DNA from: Streptomyces sp. HUAS YS2
GTDB taxonomy: Bacteria; Actinomycetota; Actinomycetes; Streptomycetales; Streptomycetaceae
NCBI RefSeq assembly: GCF_033343995.1
Contig: NZ_CP137573.1
Span: forward strand, 2,637,001-2,701,000
DNA length: 64,000 nt
Direction: 5' to 3'
A program made the position numbers and the translations under genes. Of this stretch, positions 25,957 through 35,483 are shown piece after piece. Each line of letters starts with the position of its first letter. The first letter of the stretch is position 1. The notes under the pieces were generated by a model, which was given only the letters and a program-made list of their open reading frames with translations, made no database searches and was not told the origin of the DNA.

Positions 25957-27726
25957 CTAGCCGAAGAGGGTGTACGACTTCCAGCCGGTGCCGACACGGA
26001 CCCGGTTGGCCGTCACGAACGGGGTCGTCGCCGAGCCGGAGCTCTTGTACGCCCAGAGGTAACCGTTCGCGTCGCGGACGAGGAAGTCGGCGTGACCGTC
26101 ACCCGTGATGTCACCGGTGGTGGCGTACGCGGTGAAGTTCCAGCCGCTGCCGACCTGGACGCGGGCCGAGAACGGCCAGCTCGGGTTGCCGGTGCCCTTG
26201 TAGACCCAGAGCCGGGCCGAGCTGTCGCGGGCCAGCAGGTCCGGACGGCCGTCGCCGGTGAAGTCGCCCTTGCCGTAGACCTGGTAGCTGCCCCAGCCGA
26301 CACCGATCTTGACCTTGGTGCCGAAGGTGCCGTTGCCGCGGCCCGGCCACAGGTAGAGCGTGCCGCCCGAGTCGCTGGCCGTCAGGTCGGGGTGACCGTC
26401 GGCGGTCAGGTCGCCGGCGACCGCGAGGTTGCGGTAGCCGGACCAGCCGGTGCCGACGCGGCGGTCGAGCCACTGCTCGGTCGCGACGTCGTAGCTGAAG
26501 ACCCAGAGCTCTCCGTTGGTCTTCCGGTAGAGGAAGTCCTGGAAGTCGTCCCGGTTCAGGTCCGACTGGCGCACCAGGTTGGCGTCCCGCCAGTCGCCCC
26601 ACGAGGCGGGGTTGGTGAGCGAGGTGCCGGTCGAGTGGTAGCCGAAGCCTTCGCCCAGCGAGTTGCGGGCGAACAGGTCCGCCTTGTCGTCGAAGTTGAG
26701 GTTGGCGTCGTCGATCCGGTGGTTGATCGGACCGGCGTACGTCGCCGTCTTCGCGAACACGCTGCGCGCGCCGGTGGCGACGCAGTCCTTCACGCCCCAC
26801 GACACGACACCCGCGATGCGCCCGTTGACGACGAGCGGGCCGCCCGAGTCGCCGTTGCACGGCGAGACCGTGCCGGCGTCCTGGCCGGTGGCCGCGTTGC
26901 CCGCGCAGAGCATCGCGCCCGGAACGAACTCGGAGCCGTACGCGCCGGTGCACGTCGCGTCCGACTGGACCGGGATGGTCGCCTTCTTCAGCGTCGGCGA
27001 GATGTCCTCGTTGAGCGAGGTGGTGCGGCCCCAGCCGTACACGGTGCCGGGCGTGCCCGCCGCGTACGAGGCGCCGTACTGGGCCGGCTGGATCGGCTTG
27101 TACGGCAGCGGCGACCCGAGGGTGAGCACCGCGACATCGCCCTTGAGGGTGGTGTCCGAGTACCCGGGGTTGCGCCACTGGCGCCAGACGCCGACGGTCG
27201 TGCCCTCACCGCTGGTGAAGAGCTTCGAGGTGCCGCCGGTGACGGTGCCGTTCTTGTTCCAGTCGAGGCCGTCCACGCAGTGCGCGGCGGTCAGGACCTT
27301 GGCCGGCGAGACGAGCGTGCCGCCGCAGAAGAAGCCGATGTCATCGGCCGAGTCCGCGGTGCCACGGTCGTCGAAGTAGTACAGCTGCACCATCCACGGG
27401 GCCTCCGTGATGGTGGCGTCGACGCCCCCGATGATCTTCGGGTCGATCGTCGACGAGCCCGGGGCGGACGACTCCGCCGCCTTCGGGGACTCCTGGGTGC
27501 CGGCCTCGGCGCCCTCCTTCTCGGCCTTGGCCTTGAGGACGGCCTTCGCGCCGTCGACCCGGGCCTGCAGCTCGGCGGCCGAATCCTGGGCCGGGCGCTC
27601 GACACCGGTGTGCCGCGGCGCCTCGTCCGCCTGGGCCGGTACGGCCGTCAGGCCCGCGCCACCCAGCGCGAGCGCGGCCGCGGCCGCTGGAAGGGCCACG
27701 CGGGCCCTCCGGTGAGCAGAAGTCAC
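25957..27726 (-). CDS. Secreted S1 (chymotrypsin-like) serine protease with C-terminal VCBS/FG-GAP repeats
   Basis: The protein has 589 residues. A signal peptide (1-about 33, ending VPAQA) and an acidic/Ala-rich pro-region lead to the activation site KIIGG at about 97-101. The protease domain (about 99-325) has His149 in TAAHC, Asp197 in GDVAVLTL and Ser294 in CNGDSGGP. The specificity-pocket residue six before the Ser is Ser, not Asp. Trypsin-like cleavage after Lys/Arg is therefore less likely than cleavage after larger hydrophobic residues. Residues 340-589 form tandem FG-GAP/VCBS modules such as GDFTGDGRPDLLARDSS and GDITGDGHADFLVRDAN, which resemble beta-propeller calcium-binding repeats. 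It acts extracellularly and is transcribed on its own. Confidence 0.93.
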   Translation of the reverse strand: MTSAHRRARVALPAAAAALALGGAGLTAVPAQADEAPRHTGVERPAQDSAAELQARVDGAKAVLKAKAEKEGAEAGTQESPKAAESSAPGSSTIDPKIIGGVDATITEAPWMVQLYYFDDRGTADSADDIGFFCGGTLVSPAKVLTAAHCVDGLDWNKNGTVTGGTSKLFTSGEGTTVGVWRQWRNPGYSDTTLKGDVAVLTLGSPLPYKPIQPAQYGASYAAGTPGTVYGWGRTTSLNEDISPTLKKATIPVQSDATCTGAYGSEFVPGAMLCAGNAATGQDAGTVSPCNGDSGGPLVVNGRIAGVVSWGVKDCVATGARSVFAKTATYAGPINHRIDDANLNFDDKADLFARNSLGEGFGYHSTGTSLTNPASWGDWRDANLVRQSDLNRDDFQDFLYRKTNGELWVFSYDVATEQWLDRRVGTGWSGYRNLAVAGDLTADGHPDLTASDSGGTLYLWPGRGNGTFGTKVKIGVGWGSYQVYGKGDFTGDGRPDLLARDSSARLWVYKGTGNPSWPFSARVQVGSGWNFTAYATTGDITGDGHADFLVRDANGYLWAYKSSGSATTPFVTANRVRVGTGWKSYTLFG

Positions 27727-27889
27727 GCAGTTCTCCTATCGATGTGTCGCACACGTCAGGAGAGAAGAATCGAGTGACCCCACTGCGTCGGGGCATGACG
27801 GTGTCAGGGCATGACGGCGTGATGCCTCAATGGGCACATCCGGAAATGTGTTCCCCCCCCACGTGCGACCCGCCGATCGTACAATGCTG

Positions 27890-27923
27890 GACCGCCCCCG
27901 TCACCGGAGTAACGGGGGCGGTC
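27890..27923 (-). terminator. Intrinsic terminator of rho
   Basis: GACCGCCCCCGT (27890-27901) and its exact complement (27912-27923) surround a 10-base loop, 56 bp after the rho stop. It is followed by CTCATACC rather than a T-run. Confidence 0.85.
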
Positions 27924-27978
27924 TCATACCTCGTCAGAACGGCCCGAAAGGGCGTCCGAGGCGCTGTCGGGCGACGCG

Positions 27979-29970
27979 TCAGTCGTTGTTGCCGGCCGAC
28001 GGGGTCGTCTTCTGGATCTGCAGCAGGAACTCGGCGTTCGACTTCGTCTGCTTCATCTTGTCGAGCAGCAGCTCGATCGCCTGCTGCTGGTCGAGCGCGT
28101 GCAGCACCCGGCGCAGCTTCCAGACGATGGCGAGCTCCTCGCTGCCGAGCAGGATCTCCTCCTTGCGCGTACCCGAGGCGTCGACGTCGACGGCCGGGAA
28201 GATGCGCTTGTCGGCGAGCTTCCGGTCGAGCTTGAGCTCCATGTTGCCGGTGCCCTTGAACTCCTCGAAGATCACCTCGTCCATGCGCGAGCCGGTGTCG
28301 ACCAGCGCGGTGGCCAGGATGGTCAGCGAGCCGCCGTCCTCGATGTTGCGCGCCGCACCGAAGAAGCGCTTCGGCGGGTAGAGCGCGGTCGAGTCGACAC
28401 CACCGGACAGGATGCGGCCGGAGGCGGGCGCCGCGAGGTTGTACGCGCGGCCCAGGCGGGTGATCGAGTCGAGCAGGACGACCACGTCGTGACCCAGCTC
28501 CACGAGGCGCTTGGCGCGCTCGATGGCCAGCTCGGCGACGGTGGTGTGGTCCTCGGCCGGACGGTCGAAGGTCGAGGAGATGACCTCGCCCTTGACCGAC
28601 CGCTGCATGTCGGTGACCTCTTCCGGACGCTCGTCGACCAGGACGACCATCAGGTGGCACTCGGGGTTGTTGTGGGTGATCGCGTTGGCGATCGCCTGCA
28701 TGATCATGGTCTTGCCGGTCTTCGGCGGGGCCACGATCAGGCCTCGCTGGCCCTTGCCGATCGGCGACACGAGGTCGATGATCCGCGTGGTCAGCACACC
28801 CGGGTCGGTCTCCAGACGGAGGCGGTCCTGCGGGTAGAGCGGGGTCAGCTTGTTGAACTCCGGGCGGCCACGGCCGGAATCGGCGGCCATGCCGTTCGAG
28901 GAGTCCAGGCGGACCAGCGCGTTGAACTTCTCGCGGCGCTCGCCCTCCTTCGGCTGACGCACGGCGCCGGTGACGTGGTCACCCTTGCGCAGGCCGTTCT
29001 TGCGGACCTGGGCGAGGGAGACGTACACGTCGTTCGGGCCGGGCAGGTAGCCGGAGGTCCGGATGAACGCGTAGTTGTCGAGGATGTCCAGGATGCCCGC
29101 GACGGGGATCAGGACGTCGTCGTCGGAGACCTGCGGCTCGCCGGCGGCGAACTCGTCACGGCCACGACGGCCACGACGGTCGCGGTAGCGGCCGCGACGG
29201 CCACGGCGGCCGCCCTCGTCGTCGAAGTCGTCCTGCGGTCCGCTCTGCTGACCGCCCTGCTGGCCCTGACGCTGCTGGCGCTGGCCACCCTGGCCACCGC
29301 CCTGCTGGTCGTCGCCCTTGCCACGGTCGCGGCGGTCGCGCTGACGGTCGCGGCGGTCACCGCGCTCGCCCCGCTCCCCGCGGTCGCGGCGGCCACGGCC
29401 CTCGGCGCCCTCGACGGCGGCCTCGGCCTTCGCCTCCGGCTGCGCGTCGGTACGGGTCTCGGCCTTGACCTCGGCCTTGACGTCGCCCTCGGGGCTGCCG
29501 GCCGGGGCGGTGGCGCGGCGGCGACGGCGCTCACCCGCGGGCTGCTCGTCACCGGCGGCCTCGGCGGAGGCGGCGGGCTTCGGCTGGCCCGGGATGTCGA
29601 TCTGCTGCTGCGCGGCCTTCTCGGCCTTGGGCGCGGCCGACTCGGCGGCGTCCTCGCCCGTACGGGCCTTGGAGGTGGCGCGGCGCTTCGGCTTGGTCTC
29701 CGCGGTGTCGGCGGACTTCGCGGGGGCCTGGCCGCCTCCGGCCTGCGCCTCCTTGATGACCTCGATCAGCTGGCTCTTGCGCATCCGCGCGGTGCCCCTG
29801 ATGCCGAGGCCGGACGCGACCTGCTGCAGCTCGGCCAGGACCATGCCCTCGAGGCCGGTGCCGGAGCGGCGGCGCCGTGCGGTGGTGCCAGTGGCAGCAC
29901 CTGCGGCGGGCGCGGCGTTGTCGACACTGCTGTCGGCAGTCACGCCCATCAGATCGGTGGTGTCGCTCAC
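27979..29970 (-). CDS. rho: Transcription termination factor Rho with long actinobacterial N-terminal insertion
   Basis: This is a 663-residue hexameric RNA helicase. The GTG at 29970 ([10 protein letters not shown]) follows AAGGACC. Residues about 35-75 are the Rho N-terminal helical domain ([18 protein letters not shown]). Residues about 80-290 form a low-complexity region, first Ala/Glu/Lys-rich and then Arg/Asp/Gly/Gln-rich, as in other high-GC actinobacteria. The RNA-binding fold ([20 protein letters not shown]) and RecA-type ATPase follow, with Walker [12 protein letters not shown], the R-loop and [15 protein letters not shown]. The gene has its own leader of about 330 bp and an intrinsic terminator. 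Confidence 0.97.
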   Translation of the reverse strand: MSDTTDLMGVTADSSVDNAAPAAGAATGTTARRRRSGTGLEGMVLAELQQVASGLGIRGTARMRKSQLIEVIKEAQAGGGQAPAKSADTAETKPKRRATSKARTGEDAAESAAPKAEKAAQQQIDIPGQPKPAASAEAAGDEQPAGERRRRRATAPAGSPEGDVKAEVKAETRTDAQPEAKAEAAVEGAEGRGRRDRGERGERGDRRDRQRDRRDRGKGDDQQGGGQGGQRQQRQGQQGGQQSGPQDDFDDEGGRRGRRGRYRDRRGRRGRDEFAAGEPQVSDDDVLIPVAGILDILDNYAFIRTSGYLPGPNDVYVSLAQVRKNGLRKGDHVTGAVRQPKEGERREKFNALVRLDSSNGMAADSGRGRPEFNKLTPLYPQDRLRLETDPGVLTTRIIDLVSPIGKGQRGLIVAPPKTGKTMIMQAIANAITHNNPECHLMVVLVDERPEEVTDMQRSVKGEVISSTFDRPAEDHTTVAELAIERAKRLVELGHDVVVLLDSITRLGRAYNLAAPASGRILSGGVDSTALYPPKRFFGAARNIEDGGSLTILATALVDTGSRMDEVIFEEFKGTGNMELKLDRKLADKRIFPAVDVDASGTRKEEILLGSEELAIVWKLRRVLHALDQQQAIELLLDKMKQTKSNAEFLLQIQKTTPSAGNND

Positions 29971-30295
29971 GAAGGGTCCTTCCCTGGAGCGGACGTCGGC
30001 CATCTGGCTCGGCGACCGGTTGTGCTGTCCGGCAGCGGTCCTGGCTTGTGGACCGTGTCCGGGGCGGTGGTCCCGCCGGGTACGGCGGAAGAAGAAACGT
30101 GCTGGGGTCCGGCCCGAGCCCCCTGCTCGGCCCTCACGCGGAAAGAGCGAGGGGTGTCGTGCCGGTTCCGGAGCGTGCTCGAAACTGCTCAGGCAGGCTG
30201 CTCAGGCAGTTGGGGAGGCTCCCGGAAGAATTGGTGGTCCCTGATGGGGACACTCAGCACCGCGCCACAAAGGCGCCGGGTGCTGACTTGAGGTT

Positions 30296-30322
30296 AACAC
30301 TACCGGCTCCAACAAACATTCC
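30296..30322 (-). promoter_or_regulatory. Candidate rho promoter, SigR-like
   Basis: On the minus strand GGAAT (30322-30318), 19 bp, then GTT (30298-30296), one base longer than the ideal SigR spacing. An overlapping TAGTGT could serve as a vegetative -10. It lies about 325 bp before the rho start, which leaves a long untranslated leader in the 447-bp gap 29971-30417. I found no other gene in that gap. Confidence 0.45.
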
Positions 30323-30417
30323 CCCTCTCCGTCACCGGCAATCTCGTGTCCGCGGACCGCGCCGTTCGGAGCGGCCGCCCGAAGGCCGCTGCCGACGCGG
30401 ATCCGCGGAGCCCTCGT

Positions 30418-31335
30418 CTACGGGGCGAGCGGCAGGACGCTCGCTCCCGACATGTCGAGGGCCAGTCGGTTCGCGGCCCAGCCGTCGCCGGCCAGCAGCG
30501 CGACCTTGTCGGCGGTGCCGGGCTCGGCCAGCGCGAGCACCGTGGGACCGGCGCCGGAGATGACGGCGGGCACGCCGTCGGCGCGCAGCCGGTTCACCAG
30601 ATCGATGCTCTGCGGCATGGCGGGGGCGCGGTACTCCTGGTGCAGCCGGTCCTCGGTGGCCGCGAGCAGCAGCTCGGGGCGGCGGGTCAGGGCCTCGACG
30701 AGGAGGGCGGCGCGGCCGGCGTTGGCCGCGGCGTCCACGTGCGGGACGGTGCGCGGCAGCAGGCCGCGGGCGGTCTCCGTCAGCACCGGCTTCCCGGGGA
30801 CGAAAACCACCGGAACGATGGAATCGGCGGGCTTCATGGTGATCGCCCGCGCGGCGCCGGACTCCATCCAGGCGAGGGTGAAACCGCCGAGCAGACAGGC
30901 GGCCACGTTGTCGGGGTGCCCCTCGATCTCGGTGGCGAGCTCGAGCAGGGCGGCGTCGTCGAGCCGGGCGTCCCCGCCTATGGTCACGGCGCGGGCGGCG
31001 ACGATGCCGGCGCAGATGGCGGCGGAGGATGAGCCGAGGCCGCGGCCGTGCGGGATGCGGTTGGCGCAGACGACCTCGAGGCCGCGGGGCTGGCCGCCGA
31101 GCAGGTCGAAGGCCGTGCGCAGGGAGCGTACGAGCAGGTGGCTCTCGTCGCGCGGGAGCGTCTCGGCGCCCTCGCCGGCGATGTCGACGTGCAGACCGGA
31201 ATCGGCGACCCGGACGACGATGTCGTCGTAGAGCCCCAGCGACAGGCCGAGGGCGTCGAAGCCCGGCCCGAGGTTGGCGCTGGTGGCGGGGACGCGCACC
31301 CGGACGGCGGCGGCGCGGAACGCGGGACCGGCCAT
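30418..31335 (-). CDS. thrB: Homoserine kinase
   Basis: The 305-residue GHMP kinase phosphorylates homoserine, the fourth step of threonine synthesis from aspartate. It opens with VRVPATSANLGPGFDALGLSLGLYD. The ATP loop is IPHGRGLGSSSAAICAGI. The C-terminal motif AVISGAGPTVLAL is also present. It is the last gene of the hom-thrC-thrB block, but a strong hairpin (31509-31566) lies between thrC and thrB, so thrB probably has its own promoter in the 270-bp gap. Confidence 0.97.
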   Translation of the reverse strand: MAGPAFRAAAVRVRVPATSANLGPGFDALGLSLGLYDDIVVRVADSGLHVDIAGEGAETLPRDESHLLVRSLRTAFDLLGGQPRGLEVVCANRIPHGRGLGSSSAAICAGIVAARAVTIGGDARLDDAALLELATEIEGHPDNVAACLLGGFTLAWMESGAARAITMKPADSIVPVVFVPGKPVLTETARGLLPRTVPHVDAAANAGRAALLVEALTRRPELLLAATEDRLHQEYRAPAMPQSIDLVNRLRADGVPAVISGAGPTVLALAEPGTADKVALLAGDGWAANRLALDMSGASVLPLAP

Positions 31336-31508
31336 CGCTCGATGACTCTCCTTGACTTGCGACTACATGGGTCTGTGCGGGGGTTCGAGAGAAGTACCTG
31401 AGACACCCGGGGGCCGCGTCGGCCCGGAGGCGGCGACAACGGCAACGACACCGCGCATATGCAACGGGGCGGGTTGGGTACAGCCTATCGAAGGAAGGTT
31501 CTGTGGCG

Positions 31509-31566
31509 ACATAGGGCGCACAGGAGGCGCACGATGCGTGTCGCGAGCCTTCCTGTGCGCCTATGT
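31509..31566. terminator. Hairpin terminator or attenuator between thrC and thrB
   Basis: Arms ACATAGGGCGCACAGGAGGC (31509-31528) and GCCTTCCTGTGCGCCTATGT (31547-31566) pair over 18-19 positions with a single bulge and an 18-base loop. The hairpin is 40 bp downstream of the thrC stop and about 170 bp upstream of thrB. Confidence 0.8.
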
Positions 31567-31605
31567 ACGTTCCTGGGGGGTTTGACGCCCTGTCAGGAGC
31601 AGATG

Positions 31606-32676
31606 TTACGCCAGCCCGAGCCGCTGGGCCGCGGTGGCGGCGTCGACCGGGACGGTGACCGGCTGCGGCGCGCCGGCGACGGCCCAGTCGGGGTCCTTGA
31701 GGCCGTTGCCGGTGACCGTGCAGACGATGGTCTGGCCCGGGTCGACCTTGCCCTGCGCGGCGGCCTTCAGCAGACCGGCGACCGAAGCGGCCGAGGCGGG
31801 CTCCACGAAGACGCCCTCCTGGGAGGCCAACAGGCGGTAAGCCTGCAGGATCTCACGGTCCGTCACCTCGTCGATGAAGCCGCCCGACTCGTCGCGCGCG
31901 GCGATCGCGTAGTCCCAGGAGGCCGGGTTGCCGATGCGGATCGCGGTGGCGATGGTCGACGGGTCCTTGACGACCTCGCCGCGCACCAGCGGGGCGGAAC
32001 CGGAGGCCTGGAAACCCCACATGCGCGGGGTGCGGGTGGCGAGGCCGTCGGCCGCGTACTCCCGGTACCCCTTCCAGTAGGCCGTGATGTTGCCCGCGTT
32101 GCCGACCGGCAGGACGTGGATGTCGGGCGCCTCGCCCAGCATGTCCACGATCTCGAAGGCGGCGGTCTTCTGCCCCTCGATGCGCACCGGGTTGACGGAA
32201 TTGACCAGCGCGACGGGGTAGTTGTCGGACAGCGCGCGGGCGAGGTCCAGACAGTCGTCGAAGTTGCCGTCGACCTGGAGGATCTTCGCGCCGTGCACGA
32301 GGGCCTGGCCCATCTTGCCGAGCGCGATCTTGCCCTGCGGCACGAGCACCGCGGACACCATGCCGGCGCGCACCGCGTACGCGGCGGCGGAGGCGGAGGT
32401 GTTGCCGGTGGAGGCGCAGATGACGGCCTTCGCGCCGTCCTCCTTGGCCTTGGAGATGGCCATGGTCATGCCGCGGTCCTTGAAGGAACCGGTGGGGTTG
32501 GCGCCCTCGACCTTGAGATGCACCTCGCAGCCCGTGCGCTCGGAGAGGACCTGAGCGGGGACGAGCGGCGTGCCGCCCTCACGAAGCGTGACGACCGGCG
32601 TCGTGTCCGTGACCGGAAGGCGGTCCCGGTACTCCTCGATGATGCCGCGCCACTGGTGGGTGCCCTTGGTGGTCAT
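31606..32676 (-). CDS. thrC: Threonine synthase
   Basis: This is a 356-residue fold-type II PLP enzyme converting O-phosphohomoserine to threonine. The PLP Lys is in [14 protein letters not shown], and the phosphate-binding glycine loop is [34 protein letters not shown] is typical of the short bacterial class. It starts 6 bp after hom, so the two are co-transcribed. A hairpin follows its stop. Confidence 0.97.
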   Translation of the reverse strand: MTTKGTHQWRGIIEEYRDRLPVTDTTPVVTLREGGTPLVPAQVLSERTGCEVHLKVEGANPTGSFKDRGMTMAISKAKEDGAKAVICASTGNTSASAAAYAVRAGMVSAVLVPQGKIALGKMGQALVHGAKILQVDGNFDDCLDLARALSDNYPVALVNSVNPVRIEGQKTAAFEIVDMLGEAPDIHVLPVGNAGNITAYWKGYREYAADGLATRTPRMWGFQASGSAPLVRGEVVKDPSTIATAIRIGNPASWDYAIAARDESGGFIDEVTDREILQAYRLLASQEGVFVEPASAASVAGLLKAAAQGKVDPGQTIVCTVTGNGLKDPDWAVAGAPQPVTVPVDAATAAQRLGLA

Positions 32677-32682
32677 GGGTCC

Positions 32683-33975
32683 TTACTCCCCTTCAACACG
32701 CATGATGCTGGCGACACCGCGCACGGTGTCGAGCTTGCGCAGCGCCTCGACGGTCCCGGAGAGGGCGGCGTCGGGCGCGCGGTGGGTGACGACGACGAGG
32801 CTTGCCTCGCCGTCCTTGCCCTGCTGGCGCACCGTATCGATGGATACGCCGTGCTCGGCGAAGACCGTCGCGACCTGGGCGAGGACACCCGGCTTGTCGG
32901 CCACGTCGAGACTGATGTGGTACCGCGTCACGACCTCGCCCATGGGGCTCACGGGCAGCTGCGTGTACGCGGACTCGCCGGGGCCCGTCGCCTCGTTGAG
33001 ACGGTTGCGGCAGACGGCGACGAGGTCGCCGAGTACGGCCGAAGCGGTCGGCGAGCCGCCGGCGCCGGGGCCGTAGAACATGAGCCGCCCGGCGGCCTCC
33101 GCCTCGACGAAGACGGCGTTGTACGCCTCGCGGACGGAGGCGAGCGGGTGGCTGAGCGGAATCATCGCGGGGTGCACGCGCGCGGTGACGGACTCGCCGT
33201 CGGCGGCCCGCTCGCAGATCGCGAGCAGCTTGATGGTGCAGCCCATGCGCTTGGCGGAGGCGAAGTCCGCGGCGGTGACCTCGGTCATGCCCTCGCGGTA
33301 GACGTCGTCGAGGCGGACCCGGGTGTGGAAGGCGATACCGGCGAGGATGGCGGCCTTGGCGGCGGCGTCGAAGCCCTCGACGTCGGCGGTCGGGTCGGCC
33401 TCGGCGTACCCGAGGGCGGTGGCCTCGTCGAGCGCCTCGGAGTACCCGGCGCCGGAGGTGTCCATGGCGTCGAGGATGAAGTTGGTGGTCCCGTTGACGA
33501 TGCCCATGACCCGGTTGATCTTGTCGCCGGCGAGGGACTCGCGCAGCGGCCGGATCAGCGGGATGGCGCCGGCGACGGCGGCCTCGAAGTACAGGTCCCG
33601 CCCGTGCTGGTCGGCGGCCTCGTAGAGGGTCGCGCCGTCCTGGGCGAGCAGCGCCTTGTTCGCGGAGACGACGGACGCGCCGTGCTCGAAGGCGGTGGTG
33701 ATGAGGGTGCGGGCCGGCTCGACCCCGCCGATGACCTCGACGATGACGTCGATGTCGCCCCGTTTGACCAGGGCGGTCGCGTCGGTGGTGATGAGCTCGC
33801 CGGGAATGCCCTCGCGGACCTTGTCCGGGCGGCGGACCGCCACGCCGGCGAGCTCGACCGGGGCGCCGATGCGCGCGGCGAGGTCGTCGGCGTGCGTCGT
33901 CATGATGCGCGCCACCTCTGAGCCGACCACACCACAGCCCAGCAGCGCCACCTTCAGCGGACGCGTACGCATCAT
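32683..33975 (-). CDS. hom: Homoserine dehydrogenase
   Basis: The 430-residue enzyme reduces aspartate semialdehyde to homoserine. The N-terminal Rossmann motif is VALLGCGVVGSEVARIM. The catalytic region includes GAIPLIRPLRESLAGDKINRV and GIVNGTTNFILDAM. The C-terminal ACT domain starts near SLDVADKPGVLAQVATVF and probably mediates threonine feedback inhibition. It heads the threonine genes directly downstream of lysA, from which it is separated by a terminator hairpin. Confidence 0.97.
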   Translation of the reverse strand: MMRTRPLKVALLGCGVVGSEVARIMTTHADDLAARIGAPVELAGVAVRRPDKVREGIPGELITTDATALVKRGDIDVIVEVIGGVEPARTLITTAFEHGASVVSANKALLAQDGATLYEAADQHGRDLYFEAAVAGAIPLIRPLRESLAGDKINRVMGIVNGTTNFILDAMDTSGAGYSEALDEATALGYAEADPTADVEGFDAAAKAAILAGIAFHTRVRLDDVYREGMTEVTAADFASAKRMGCTIKLLAICERAADGESVTARVHPAMIPLSHPLASVREAYNAVFVEAEAAGRLMFYGPGAGGSPTASAVLGDLVAVCRNRLNEATGPGESAYTQLPVSPMGEVVTRYHISLDVADKPGVLAQVATVFAEHGVSIDTVRQQGKDGEASLVVVTHRAPDAALSGTVEALRKLDTVRGVASIMRVEGE

Positions 33976-34031
33976 CCGACCTCGTTTCTCGTACTACTTC
34001 GTATCTCTACGGTGGGAACCAGTCTCACTCA

Positions 34032-34060
34032 CCGGACGGGGCTTTCTGCGCCCCGTCCGG
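34032..34060 (-). terminator. Terminator between lysA and hom
   Basis: CCGGACGGGGC (34032-34042) pairs perfectly with GCCCCGTCCGG (34050-34060) across a 7-base loop. It lies 21 bp after the lysA stop in the 105-bp gap before hom. Confidence 0.85.
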
Positions 34061-34080
34061 ATCCTGAGACAGTTATTTCA

Positions 34081-35472
34081 TCACCCGACATCGAGACGCA
34101 GGAGATCCTCCTCCGTCTCACGCCGGACGATCACCCGGGCCTCGCCGTCGCGGACGGCGACGACCGGCGGGCGAAGTGCGTGGTTGTAGTTGTTGGCCAT
34201 GGAGCGGCAGTACGCCCCGGTCGCGGGCACGGCGATCAGGTCGCCGGGCGCGACGTCGGCCGGCAGGAAGGCGTCCCGTACGACGATGTCGCCGCTCTCG
34301 CAGTGCTTGCCGACGACGCGGACGAGCATCGGCTCGGCGTCGGAGGTGCGGGACACGAGGGAGACGCTGTACTCGGCGTCGTAGAGCGCGGTGCGGATGT
34401 TGTCCGACATGCCGCCGTCGACGGAGACGTACGTGCGCAGCCCTTCGAGCGGCTTGACGGTGCCGACCTCGTACAGGGTGAAGGCGGTCGGGCCCACGAT
34501 GGCCCGCCCGGGCTCGACGGAGATGCGCGGCGTGCGCAGCCCCGCGGCCTCGCACTCTCTCCCGACGATCTCGTTGAGGGCCTTGGCGATGTCGTGCGGC
34601 TCGCGCGGGTCGTCGGCGGAGGTGTACGCGATGCCGAGACCGCCGCCGAGGTCGATCTCGGGCAGCTCGACGCCGTGCTCGTCGCGGACCTCGGCGAGCA
34701 GCTGGACGACGCGGCGCGCGGACACCTCGAAGCCGGCCATGTCGAAGATCTGGGACCCGATGTGCGAGTGGATGCCGATGAGCTCGAGCCCGTCGAGCTT
34801 GAGCGCCCGCCGCACGGCCTCGGCGGCCTGCCCGCCCGCCAGCGCGATGCCGAACTTCTGGTCCTCGTGCGCGGTGGCGATGAACTCGTGGGTGTGCGCC
34901 TCGACGCCGACGGTCACGCGGATCTGCACGCGCTGCCGCTTGCCGAGGGACTGGGCGATGTGCGCGACGCGCACGATCTCCTGGAAGGAGTCGAGCACGA
35001 TCCGTCCGACACCGGCGGTGACGGCTCGGCGGATCTCCTCCTCGCTCTTGTTGTTGCCGTGGAAGGCGATGCGCTCCGCCGGCATGCCGGCGGAGAGGGC
35101 GGTGGCGAGCTCGCCGCCGGAGCAGACGTCGAGGTTCAGCCCCTCTTCCTTGAGCCACCGCACGACGGCCCGGGAGAGGAACGCCTTGCCGGCGTAGAAG
35201 ACGTCGGCGTCCGCGCCGAACGCGTCGGCCCAGGCGCGGCAACGGGCCCGGAAGTCGGCCTCGTCGAGGATGTAGGCGGGCGTGCCGACCTGCTCGGCGA
35301 GCTGGGCGACGGTCAGCCCGCCGACGGTGACGACGCCCTCGTCGTCACGCCCGACGGTCCGGGACCAGACCTTGGGGTCGAGCGCGTTGAGGTCGGCGGG
35401 CGGCCCGGAGTAGTGCCCCTCGGGGAGGACGTCGGCGTGGCGGGGCCCGGCGGGGTGGGCGGAACGGCTCAT
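34081..35472 (-). CDS. lysA: Diaminopimelate decarboxylase
   Basis: This is a 463-residue fold-type III PLP enzyme that makes lysine from meso-diaminopimelate. The PLP Lys is in DVFYAGKAFLSRA. HSHIGSQIFDMAGF, GGGLGIAYTS, EPGRAIVGP and the C-terminal VDGGMSDN and AYCRSMANNYN complete the active site. The first 40 residues are an actinobacterial extension. It begins 11 bp after the NrtL gene, reproducing the argS-lysA gene pair known from corynebacteria but with a degenerate ArgS partner. Confidence 0.97.
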   Translation of the reverse strand: MSRSAHPAGPRHADVLPEGHYSGPPADLNALDPKVWSRTVGRDDEGVVTVGGLTVAQLAEQVGTPAYILDEADFRARCRAWADAFGADADVFYAGKAFLSRAVVRWLKEEGLNLDVCSGGELATALSAGMPAERIAFHGNNKSEEEIRRAVTAGVGRIVLDSFQEIVRVAHIAQSLGKRQRVQIRVTVGVEAHTHEFIATAHEDQKFGIALAGGQAAEAVRRALKLDGLELIGIHSHIGSQIFDMAGFEVSARRVVQLLAEVRDEHGVELPEIDLGGGLGIAYTSADDPREPHDIAKALNEIVGRECEAAGLRTPRISVEPGRAIVGPTAFTLYEVGTVKPLEGLRTYVSVDGGMSDNIRTALYDAEYSVSLVSRTSDAEPMLVRVVGKHCESGDIVVRDAFLPADVAPGDLIAVPATGAYCRSMANNYNHALRPPVVAVRDGEARVIVRRETEEDLLRLDVG

Positions 35473-35483
35473 GGCTGCATCTT

